A stretch of DNA of 9,323 nt from Chlamydiia bacterium (GTDB lineage Bacteria > Chlamydiota > Chlamydiia > Chlamydiales > JAAZZY01): contig JAAZZY010000066.1 of assembly GCA_014239035.1 (NCBI GenBank), positions 1 through 9,323 on the forward strand, given 5' to 3'. The first letter of the stretch is position 1. Each line of letters begins with the position of its first letter. The notes under the pieces are model-generated. The model made no database searches, had not been told where the DNA came from, and was given only the letters and a program-made list of their open reading frames with translations. The position numbers were made by a program, and so were the translations under genes. Positions 1-6,888 of this stretch are shown piece by piece.

Positions 1-12
1 GAAGGTTGTCAG

Positions 13-1122
13 ATGAAGCCCATTGCAATTACCACTAAGTTTAAACCCTTTTCTCATCAGCCTGGAGTCTCAGTTCCTTTTCCACTTCTCCAGCTCGTTT
101 TTGTGGTTTATCCATCAAAAATAAAAATCATTGATTGGAAGGCAGATCAAAAGGTATTGATGACTCTTAAATTTAAGTTTAAGTCTCCTTGTGAGAAGTT
201 TGTTGTCTTTTATGATCTGCTGAAAAATAAGATAGAAATTCAGTCTCATTTAGAAGAAGGTTTTGTGCAATTCTCGCTTTCATACGATGACAAGAAGAAG
301 CATTTTACACTTTCTCTAGATAGACACAAGGAAGATAATTTGAGTTTCGAGGTAAAAAGACCTCATAAAACGAACATCATTCGTCGTAGACTTACGAAGA
401 AAAAACCTCTAATTTTATTTAAGGATTTGGAGGCCAAACTTCCTAAGGGACTGGAAGTGCTTTCTTTAGGCTGTCATAAAAAACAAGAAATTGAAAAGGT
501 TTTTGCGCGTAAAGACGTAAAAGAGTTCCTTCCGCTCTGGTTTTTGTGGGGGCAAACCTCACCAGTAAAATCTGCTCGTGTTCAAAAGGAGGGAACATTC
601 ATTTTCTTAAGTAATCTGCAAGAGAAAATTAATAAGAAAGAGCATGATATGCTTACGCCATATTTAAAAAATATAATCTCTTCGAGCTTTTCTACAATGA
701 TGGTTCCTTACTTGGAAGATTTTAAGCATTGGGGATTTCATTTGCCGCGTCTAACTTCTTCAAGAGTCTCGCCATGGATTATTTTAACAGAGCTCTATAA
801 AATCATTAGGCAGTTTTTTATCCAATCTAAAAATCATGACGTCTACATCTTGCCTCACCTACCTTCTGAGCTTCATTGCGGGAAGCTTGTTAAAGTAAAA
901 GAGGCAGCCTGCACTTTCCATTTAGAGTGGACAAAAAAGGTTATCCGTAGAATGATCGTATTTGCTTCAAAAAACACAACGGTGCACATGCATTTTCAAA
1001 ATAACGTGAAACGCTTTCGAGTTACAACTTCTCGAGGTGGAGCCGGTAAGAAACATGAGAATCACTGCGAGTTAGCATTAAAGAAAAATAAAACCTACTT
1101 TTTTGACCGCTTTGAAAAATGA
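13..1122 (+). CDS. Conserved-looking basic protein of unknown function; C-terminus resembles the terminal beta-domain of GH95-like glycoside hydrolases
   Basis: Protein of 369 residues, lysine-rich, with no signal peptide or clear membrane segment. Residues about 25-120 look like alternating beta strands, and a basic patch (IIRRRLTKKK) lies near 122-131. Residues about 276-340 (ILPHLPSELHCG, then FHLEWTKKVIRRMIVFASK) recall the C-terminal beta-sandwich of GH95/GH65-type hydrolases, which commonly reads LPALP...G.v...GGF.vdieW. This is a remembered family pattern, not a search result. The (alpha/alpha)6 catalytic barrel of those enzymes is missing, so hydrolase activity is not supported. The ATG at 13 has AAGG at 2-5 as a ribosome site, but the frame is open to the window edge (codons 1-12 are sense), so a longer N-terminus is possible. 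The stop overlaps the ligA start by 4 nt, suggesting co-transcription and translational coupling. Confidence 0.75.
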   Translation: MKPIAITTKFKPFSHQPGVSVPFPLLQLVFVVYPSKIKIIDWKADQKVLMTLKFKFKSPCEKFVVFYDLLKNKIEIQSHLEEGFVQFSLSYDDKKKHFTLSLDRHKEDNLSFEVKRPHKTNIIRRRLTKKKPLILFKDLEAKLPKGLEVLSLGCHKKQEIEKVFARKDVKEFLPLWFLWGQTSPVKSARVQKEGTFIFLSNLQEKINKKEHDMLTPYLKNIISSSFSTMMVPYLEDFKHWGFHLPRLTSSRVSPWIILTELYKIIRQFFIQSKNHDVYILPHLPSELHCGKLVKVKEAACTFHLEWTKKVIRRMIVFASKNTTVHMHFQNNVKRFRVTTSRGGAGKKHENHCELALKKNKTYFFDRFEK

Positions 1123-3101
1123 CGCGTGATGAATATATTAAGCTCTGCCACGAGCTCTGGGAACATAATAAAAGATACTATATTGAATGTAGTCCATTGA
1201 TCTCTGACTTTGAGTTCGATTGTCTGATGCAAAAGCTCATTCAAATAGAAGAAACATATCCCCACTGGATTGAAAAGTTTTCCCCTACTCAAAGAGTGGG
1301 AGAGTCTTTAACAGACGGTTTTAAAAGCGTTGCTCACAATAGCCCCATGCTCTCTCTTCCCAATACTTATTCTGATGAAGAAATTTCAGACTTTACTAAA
1401 AGAGCTGAAAAAAACTTAGACGGTGCAAAACCAGAGTATTGTTTAGAGCTGAAAATGGATGGCACGGCAATTTCAGTAATCTATGAGAGAGGATATTTCT
1501 CACATGCGGTAACACGCGGCAATGGTTTAATGGGAGATGATGTTACTTTAAACATCAAAACAATAAATGAGATCCCTCTAAAATTAAGTATCGAAAATCC
1601 CCCGGAGATATTAGAAGTTCGTGGGGAGGTTTTTTTAGAGCTTAAAAATTTTGAAAAACTCAATAAAGGTCGAGATGATGATGGTTTGCCCATTTGGGCT
1701 AACCCTCGAAATGCAGCAGCAGGTTCACTCAAGCTTATCAATCCAAAAGAGGCAGCAGCGCGCCATTTAAAAGTGGTTTTTTATGCGATGGCACAGGGAC
1801 CATTTGATCAAATTCAGACTCAGTATGAAGTGCATCAATATTTAAAATTACTTGGCCTGCCCACGCTTTGTGAAATTGCATTATGCAAAGAAGAGAAAGA
1901 AATTTGGACTTTTCGTGATCGCATACGCAAGCTTCGAGAAAAACTTCCTTTTGAAATTGATGGTGTTGTCATCAAGGTTAATAATCTAAGTAGTCAAAGT
2001 CAAATGGGGGCCACCTCAAAAATACCTCGTTGGGCAACAGCCTACAAGTTTGCTCCAGAGCAGGGGATCACTCAAATTAGAGAGATCATCATAAATGTTG
2101 GTCGAACAGGAGCTTTAACTCCAGTCGCAATTCTAGAACCTGTAAAAGTTGCAGGAAGCACCATCTCTAGGGTGACGTTGCATAATCAAGATGAGATAGA
2201 GCGCAAAGATATTCGAATAGGCGATACTGTGATCATCGAAAAAGGAGGGGATGTTATCCCCAAAGTTGTGAGCGTTATTTTAAAGGAAAGAGCTGATCAT
2301 TGCGCTCCTTGGAAAATCCCAACGCATTGCCCAAGCTGTGAGAGTAGAGTCGTTAAACAAGAAGGTGAAGTTGCCTCTCGTTGTCCAAATGAAGAATGTC
2401 CTGAAAAAATTTACCGACACCTGACCTTTTTTGTCAGTAAAGAGGCTATAGACATCGACCATTTAGGGTTGAAAGTCATGAAGCAGCTTATGGATAAAAA
2501 ATATATTCAAAGACCTTCTGATATTTACAGGTTAACAGAGAAAGAACTTCTGTCATTAGAAGGTTTTAAAGCTAAATCTGCTCAAAAGCTTTTAGAGAGT
2601 ATCGAAAAATCCAAGAGAGTTACTCTTTCTCGTTTTATCATGGCCTTAGATATTAGGTATGTGGGAAAGACTACAGCAGACGATTTAGCTTTTCATGCCA
2701 AAGACATATGGGACTTAACCCAAAAAAGCATACAAGAGCTCATAGAAATAGAGGGGATAGGAGAAAAAGTAGCCGTCTCCATTTATGAGCATTTTCAAGA
2801 TGATTTCAACATAGGTGAAATCAAAGCGATGTTAGAACTTGGTTTAAACCCTCAAAAGGCTAAAAAAGTATTAGAGCACTTCTATAATGGGAAAGTTTTT
2901 GTGCTAACCGGCTCTCTTTTAGGATATACAAGAGATGAGGCAGCCTCTCTGATCAAAGAGAGAGGAGGGAAGATATCATCAAGCGTGAGCAAAAAAACAG
3001 ATTTCCTGCTAACTGGAGAATCTCCAGGTTCAAAATATGATAAAGCGCAAAAGCTAAACGTTGCCATTCTGAGTGAAGATCAATTTGCAAATGATCTTTA
3101 A
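1119..3101 (+). CDS. ligA: NAD-dependent DNA ligase LigA
   Basis: Seals 3'-OH/5'-phosphate nicks in duplex DNA using NAD+, acting in lagging-strand replication and repair in the cytoplasm. At 660 residues it is full length. Domain Ia lies at about 5-65 (YY at 20-21, ISDFEFD near 28-34). The adenylation domain has the nucleotidyl lysine K112 in ELKMDG, E170 in EVRGE, D281 and K286 in DGVVIKV, and K310 in the ATAYKF motif. The OB fold follows to about 390, then a four-cysteine zinc finger (C404, C407, C422, C427), helix-hairpin-helix repeats at about 440-570 and a BRCT domain at about 588-660. The canonical TRGDG motif reads TRGNG here, with N135 replacing the Asp equivalent to E. coli D138. 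The ATG sits in an ATGA overlap with the upstream stop and no strong ribosome site is visible, so coupled translation is likely. Confidence 0.97.
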   Translation: MTRDEYIKLCHELWEHNKRYYIECSPLISDFEFDCLMQKLIQIEETYPHWIEKFSPTQRVGESLTDGFKSVAHNSPMLSLPNTYSDEEISDFTKRAEKNLDGAKPEYCLELKMDGTAISVIYERGYFSHAVTRGNGLMGDDVTLNIKTINEIPLKLSIENPPEILEVRGEVFLELKNFEKLNKGRDDDGLPIWANPRNAAAGSLKLINPKEAAARHLKVVFYAMAQGPFDQIQTQYEVHQYLKLLGLPTLCEIALCKEEKEIWTFRDRIRKLREKLPFEIDGVVIKVNNLSSQSQMGATSKIPRWATAYKFAPEQGITQIREIIINVGRTGALTPVAILEPVKVAGSTISRVTLHNQDEIERKDIRIGDTVIIEKGGDVIPKVVSVILKERADHCAPWKIPTHCPSCESRVVKQEGEVASRCPNEECPEKIYRHLTFFVSKEAIDIDHLGLKVMKQLMDKKYIQRPSDIYRLTEKELLSLEGFKAKSAQKLLESIEKSKRVTLSRFIMALDIRYVGKTTADDLAFHAKDIWDLTQKSIQELIEIEGIGEKVAVSIYEHFQDDFNIGEIKAMLELGLNPQKAKKVLEHFYNGKVFVLTGSLLGYTRDEAASLIKERGGKISSSVSKKTDFLLTGESPGSKYDKAQKLNVAILSEDQFANDL

Positions 3102-3194
3102 TGTCTTTAAGTTAAGGTTTTATAAAACATTTGGTGAAAATGGAGCGATCGATTAGAAGAAGCTTAGGAGGCGGTTCTAATTGAGCATTTATCC
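3102..3194 (+). promoter_or_regulatory. Leader region of the hydrolase gene: AGGAGG ribosome site with a possible TTG-started 5-codon leader ORF
   Basis: AGGAGG at 3166-3171 is the strongest Shine-Dalgarno sequence in this block, but it lies 23 nt before the ATG at 3195. Two reading possibilities use it better. One is a TTG at 3181 (9-nt spacing) that opens a five-codon ORF (residues MSIYP) whose TGA overlaps the hydrolase ATG as ATGA, allowing coupled re-initiation. The other is an in-frame ATT at 3180 (8-nt spacing) adding five residues to the hydrolase. TATAAA at 3121-3126 could be a -10 box, but I see no convincing -35. No terminator hairpin follows ligA. Confidence 0.4.
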
Positions 3195-4172
3195 ATGAAG
3201 TTAGTTAAAAAGAAGAAGAAATATAAAAAATACGTTAACCCATTTAAAAAGAACGACCATCGAAATTTTTACAATTGGCTAGGGTTTTGCATGGGTCTAT
3301 ATAACGATCGAGCTCCAAGGCCTACCGTTCCCCAAAATTTTCAATATCCCCAAAAAAATCACGAACTCAAAGAGCATCTACCTCATGTCACCTGGATAAA
3401 CCACTCCACATTTCTAATCGAAGTAGATGGACTTAGAATACTCACAGACCCCATCTGGAGTAATCGCTGCTCACCAATATCATTTGTCGGACCTAAAAGG
3501 CAGCATGCCCCAGGTAAGTTAATGGATGAGCTCCCCAAAATTGATTTTGTTTTCATTAGCCACAATCACTACGATCATTTGGATAGGTCAACTGTTAGAG
3601 CTTTGAATAAAAAATTTCCAAAAATCACCTGGAAGGTTCCTAAAGGTCTTAAAAAGTGGTTTAAAAGAATGAAGGTCGAAAATGTCTTAGAGTTTGATTG
3701 GTGGGATAGCCATAAGCTTGATAAGAATAATATGACAATCACTGCCGTTCCTTCCCAACATTTTTCTGGAAGGCACCCTTTTAATGTAAATATGTCACCC
3801 TGGAATGGTTATGTCATAGAGTTTCATAACATGGATAAAACACTATATTTTGCAGGAGACACCGGCTATAACAACATCCATTTTAATGAGATTGGAAATA
3901 AATTCTCAGATATAGACTTAAGTCTTATTCCCATTGGAGCCTATAGCCCTAAAAAGTTTATGCAAGCTGTGCATGTTTCTCCTGATGAAGCTGTTCATAT
4001 TCACAGAGAGATTAACTCAAAACTCAGCGTAGGCTCTCACCATTCCACTTTCTCTCTGTCTAAAGAAAAAATGCATCAGCCTCCCTTTGATCTATATTGT
4101 GCTATGGAAGAAGCAGAGCTTGATCATAACACTTTCCGTGTGCTAAAACCGGGCCAAACAATTAATTGGTAA
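3195..4172 (+). CDS. Metallo-beta-lactamase-fold hydrolase, NAPE-PLD/UlaG-like
   Basis: Protein of 325 residues with the metal ligands of the metallo-beta-lactamase fold: HNHYDH at 123-128 (H123, H125, D127, H128), H189 in QHFSGR, D222 in GDTGY, and H282 in HHSTFSLS, where relatives usually have HWGTF. The order DPIWSNR...GPKR (85-102) ahead of the HxHxDH motif, and QHFSGR rather than a beta-lactamase-like loop, matches the branch containing N-acyl phosphatidylethanolamine phospholipase D and UlaG-type proteins. A phosphodiester, lactone or lipid substrate is possible; the sequence does not decide which. The N-terminus is strongly basic (six lysines within residues 5-12) and has no signal peptide, so it may bind nucleic acid or membrane phospholipid. 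The ATG at 3195 is the usual start, but see the leader entry for alternatives. The methyltransferase gene follows after 7 nt. Confidence 0.88.
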   Translation: MKLVKKKKKYKKYVNPFKKNDHRNFYNWLGFCMGLYNDRAPRPTVPQNFQYPQKNHELKEHLPHVTWINHSTFLIEVDGLRILTDPIWSNRCSPISFVGPKRQHAPGKLMDELPKIDFVFISHNHYDHLDRSTVRALNKKFPKITWKVPKGLKKWFKRMKVENVLEFDWWDSHKLDKNNMTITAVPSQHFSGRHPFNVNMSPWNGYVIEFHNMDKTLYFAGDTGYNNIHFNEIGNKFSDIDLSLIPIGAYSPKKFMQAVHVSPDEAVHIHREINSKLSVGSHHSTFSLSKEKMHQPPFDLYCAMEEAELDHNTFRVLKPGQTINW

Positions 4173-4179
4173 ACTGGTT

Positions 4180-4845
4180 TTGCGCTATTTAGGTCTTGTC
4201 TTTCTGAACCTCAAAATCTCAGTTTTGAGAATCCTGCAGCAGATTTTTATATTCCCGCTTTATTTTAAGCACCCACTATTGAAAGTAGATCTTCATTATT
4301 TTTGTTATTACTGGAATAAGAATCCTTATCGCATTTGTAGAAAGTACTTTCAAAAAAAAGAAAATAAAGAAGTTCTTTATGGTGATACATGGCCAATGAG
4401 CGCTTATCAATTTGTCAAATCATTGCCAATACGCAGTGAAGATATAGTCTATGACGTTGGATGTGGCATTGGCCGCATTAGCTTTTGGTTGCAGATTATT
4501 AGTGGGTGCTCACTTATTGGTGTTGAAAAAGTTCCCGCCTTTGTTCAAAGAGCTCAAAAGATTAAAAGAAAGCTCAAGAACAAAAAGATAGAGTTTGTTG
4601 AAAAAGACTTGCTCAATCTTGATTACCGAAAAGCCTCACTCATTTACTTTTATAGCTCAAGTTTTTCCGATGAAACCATTTTAAAGCTCATTGAAAAATG
4701 GAAGAGATTGAAAAAAGGAGTGCGCATTTTAACTACGAGTTTTTCTCTATCTGAATATGGAGCAAAAGATTACAAAATAGTCAAAAGCTATAGAGTCTCA
4801 TTTCCCTGGGGGTTATGTGAGGTTTATCTCCATGAAAAAATCTAG
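4180..4845 (+). CDS. Class I SAM-dependent methyltransferase, possibly membrane-associated
   Basis: Protein of 221 residues. Motif I (VYDVGCGIGR, 90-99), the acidic motif II residue E116 in GVEKVPAF and the EKDLLNLDY stretch (141-149) define a Rossmann-type SAM-binding domain. The wording YDVGCGIGRISFW...GVEKVPAFV resembles small DOT1-like or lineage-specific bacterial methyltransferases; the target cannot be read from the sequence. Residues 1-30 are hydrophobic (VFLNLKISVLRILQQIFIF) and could form one membrane helix or anchor. The start is TTG at 4180; upstream in frame back to the TAA at 4144 there is no ATG or GTG, only CTG at 4174. No Shine-Dalgarno sequence is visible, so translation probably depends on the hydrolase gene that stops 7 nt earlier. 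It converges on the minus-strand gene with a 34-nt gap and no visible terminator hairpin. Confidence 0.82.
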   Translation: MRYLGLVFLNLKISVLRILQQIFIFPLYFKHPLLKVDLHYFCYYWNKNPYRICRKYFQKKENKEVLYGDTWPMSAYQFVKSLPIRSEDIVYDVGCGIGRISFWLQIISGCSLIGVEKVPAFVQRAQKIKRKLKNKKIEFVEKDLLNLDYRKASLIYFYSSSFSDETILKLIEKWKRLKKGVRILTTSFSLSEYGAKDYKIVKSYRVSFPWGLCEVYLHEKI

Positions 4846-4879
4846 GTAGGCTTAGAAAAAGCATTAGGTGCAGATCATT

Positions 4880-6772
4880 TTATAGATCATCCCATGCCTC
4901 ACCATATGCATGCCAATCTTCCGTTGCTTTCTCTCGAGCCGCATCTATCATTTTTCCAGCTCTGTATTTAGCGGTTGTGATGTTGAGATATCTTGAGTGT
5001 CTGTCAAAAAAATGAAAATCTATTTTACCTGATGAGGAATCTAGGCGGTATAAAATATCATCCACACTAAGCTCGTTTTCGGCAGCAATAACTGTAGCAC
5101 CCTCAGGAAGTTGATAGCTGATTCTTTGAGCAATATTGCCATTATCCTGATTGGGGGCTCCTGCTGAGCAAGACCACATTACCCATGTGGCATCCTCAGC
5201 TACATTACGAGATAGGCAAGCTTTAGGAAGTATAGAGTTTAGATGAATTCTTTGGGGTATGCCAGGTTTGGTTACTCCATCGTGAAGGCTAAGGCCACTT
5301 GCACTTGCATGAGCACCCATTAAAATATGCACTGGCTTTGCGGTGAAAGTGAGTTTGGCATTGTGCAAGGCTCTGCAAAGTTCAAGTGGGGAGCTCACTT
5401 GAGCAAAGAAAATATTTTGATGATCTCGGATGTATCGAATAACTGGATTGTGATACTCACCCAATATTTTTCCTGATTGATCCTCAAAAGCTGCTGCAAG
5501 CGCACCATTCCAATCTGTTGTTGCTTCGATATATACTGCAGGAGTATCACTTTTTCCACTACTTAAGTGAGGTAAGAGATGTCTTTGAGCAATAAATTGA
5601 ATTTCACTAAGCTGATAACACCTTGAAGTATCTAGCTGGTGAGGAGAAAGGCCCTCAGGAAATTGCGCTAAAGTGTTAGTGGAATAGCATTCAAATGCAC
5701 GAGTTACTAACTCTAGGGAACCTCTATCTAAGATGCGTTCAAAAGCACTTAGATCGGTTGGATCTTTCCTAAAGTAGAGCGGTAGTCCATTCCCTCTAGA
5801 TAAAAATGCTCCAATATCTGTAAAACGTTGATCTGTTTGGCCTCTATAGCTTGGTTGTTGCGCCATCAGGAAGATGCGAGCAACAAGATCTGGGCTATGG
5901 GTCATAAACGCATCAAGAGCTTTTAAGTTTATTTGATGACATTGTTTTAACTTCAAGGAATCAGATTTTAGAGATAATGAACAAGAAAATGCAGAAAGAG
6001 TTAAAAACTTTTTAACTTGCTCTGGGTCTTTCCCGGGAAGATATTTCATGACATCTTCTAGGCTTCCTCTTCCTTCTAGTTTTGGAGGGGTTGGTCTGGA
6101 ATAATTTTGCAGAAGGTGCTTGTTTGTGCCTTTAAAAATGAGGGCTGATATAACAGCTTTTGAAATGGCTTGGCCGGTCTTCACCCAATCTCTTGGCCCA
6201 GGCGTATCTTTAAATATATTAGCCTGAGCGAAATTTCTTAACGCCGAACAAGCTAGAAATAAAGCAACACCATATGAATGGAAAATTGTCGCTTCAAAGT
6301 AGAACCGCTCATCTGAATTCATGTCGACATAATATTTATCTTGTGGGACTTGAAATAAGGCGTATGTAAGCAGTAAGCTGTAGGCGTTATTGGAAAGAAC
6401 TCTTAGAGTATCTGACGAAAAAACTTTAGCAGATCCTTTTACAAGTTGGTGAGTATAGCTAGCTAGATCAAGCAGTGAAGTGCCCATGCCGTGTGCAATA
6501 AGGGCAGAGCTTGTAACCTTTTGGGCTCTCTGAGAATCGGTAACAAGGGCGACAGCTGCAGGAACAACAGATTTGATATGATTGCTGGCTTCTTGAACAA
6601 TGCCACAAACTACTCCTTGAATTGGCTCTAAGATATATGAGCGAACGCATTCACAAACTCTTGTCAAAGTGGCCTGCGAATACACAATAGCGAGATCTAT
6701 TGCCCGAGCCCTAAGATCACTAAAGTATGCTCCAGATCTATATGGAAAAGTAGGAGAAGTAAGTCCCAACAT
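4880..6772 (-). CDS. Large unrecognised protein with a clan CD cysteine-protease-like C-terminal region; candidate secreted effector
   Basis: About 630 residues counted from the ATG at 6772. This start is chosen because GGAGG (6781-6785) sits 8 nt upstream. A longer reading from a TTG at 6820 would place the start codon inside a consensus -35 box. The N-terminal half (to about residue 300) is helical, with moderately hydrophobic stretches near 125-145 and 160-180, and matches no family I know. In the C-terminal part a hydrophobic strand ends in H488 (VHILMGAHASASG) and, 47 residues later, another ends in C535 (TWVMWSCSAG). A helix and then a strand (EGATVIAA) follow. Strand-His and strand-Cys at this spacing is the catalytic layout of clan CD peptidases (caspase, legumain, gingipain, C80). 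Protease activity and secretion are inferences. It is downstream of rlmD on the same strand but has its own promoter-like sequences. Confidence 0.72.
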   Translation of the reverse strand: MLGLTSPTFPYRSGAYFSDLRARAIDLAIVYSQATLTRVCECVRSYILEPIQGVVCGIVQEASNHIKSVVPAAVALVTDSQRAQKVTSSALIAHGMGTSLLDLASYTHQLVKGSAKVFSSDTLRVLSNNAYSLLLTYALFQVPQDKYYVDMNSDERFYFEATIFHSYGVALFLACSALRNFAQANIFKDTPGPRDWVKTGQAISKAVISALIFKGTNKHLLQNYSRPTPPKLEGRGSLEDVMKYLPGKDPEQVKKFLTLSAFSCSLSLKSDSLKLKQCHQINLKALDAFMTHSPDLVARIFLMAQQPSYRGQTDQRFTDIGAFLSRGNGLPLYFRKDPTDLSAFERILDRGSLELVTRAFECYSTNTLAQFPEGLSPHQLDTSRCYQLSEIQFIAQRHLLPHLSSGKSDTPAVYIEATTDWNGALAAAFEDQSGKILGEYHNPVIRYIRDHQNIFFAQVSSPLELCRALHNAKLTFTAKPVHILMGAHASASGLSLHDGVTKPGIPQRIHLNSILPKACLSRNVAEDATWVMWSCSAGAPNQDNGNIAQRISYQLPEGATVIAAENELSVDDILYRLDSSSGKIDFHFFDRHSRYLNITTAKYRAGKMIDAAREKATEDWHAYGEAWDDL

Positions 6773-6791
6773 CGTATATACCTCCAAACAT

Positions 6792-6820
6792 AGCTTAACA
6801 CTTAAATAATTAATTGTCAA
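6792..6820 (-). promoter_or_regulatory. Predicted sigma70-type promoter of the protease-like gene (proximal)
   Basis: On the minus strand a perfect TTGACA (6815-6820) is followed after 17 nt by TAAGCT (6792-6797), preceded by TG at the extended -10 position (TGT, 6800-6798). The -10 box matches TATAAT only at the first, second and last positions. Transcription would begin near 6785, leaving a very short leader with GGAGG at its 5' end before the ATG at 6772. The -35 box is why the in-frame TTG at 6820 is unlikely to be the true start codon. Confidence 0.5.
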
Positions 6821-6838
6821 TGGAGTAAAGAATTGTTT

Positions 6839-6869
6839 ATTATAGAGTTGGAAGGGGGAGATTTGTTAA
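6839..6869 (-). promoter_or_regulatory. Possible second (distal) promoter of the protease-like gene
   Basis: On the minus strand TTAACA (6864-6869, five of six matches to TTGACA) is followed after 19 nt by a perfect TATAAT (6839-6844). The 19-nt spacer is longer than ideal. It would produce a leader of about 60 nt that includes the proximal promoter. It lies directly downstream of the rlmD stop, where no terminator hairpin is visible, so read-through from rlmD is also possible. Confidence 0.4.
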
Positions 6870-6888
6870 CTTATTGGAAAACAGGAAG

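Noticed and set aside
1095..1292. Minus-strand 65-codon frame over the first gene/ligA border
   Set aside because: Lies opposite well-supported coding sequence, has no recognisable protein features and no ribosome site.
1481..1741. Minus-strand 86-codon frame inside ligA
   Set aside because: Shadow of the conserved ligase adenylation domain; low-complexity serine-rich translation typical of antisense frames.
2280..3067. Two short minus-strand frames (2280-2462 and 2882-3067) inside ligA
   Set aside because: Opposite the zinc finger and BRCT coding regions of a clear full-length ligase.
3140..3184. 14-codon plus-strand ORF (MERSIRRSLGGGSN) in the ligA-hydrolase gap
   Set aside because: Has no ribosome site at a usable distance and is too short to support; its Gly codons happen to form the AGGAGG discussed as a ribosome site.
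3383..3565. Minus-strand 60-codon frame inside the hydrolase gene
   Set aside because: Opposite conserved metallo-beta-lactamase sequence; no independent support.
4846..4879. Bidirectional terminator between the convergent genes
   Set aside because: Only a GATCAT direct repeat and no stem with a T-tract could be found in the 34-nt gap.
6468..6650. Minus-strand 60-codon frame within the protease-like gene
   Set aside because: Same strand, different frame; Cys/Ser/Arg-rich translation with no coding character.
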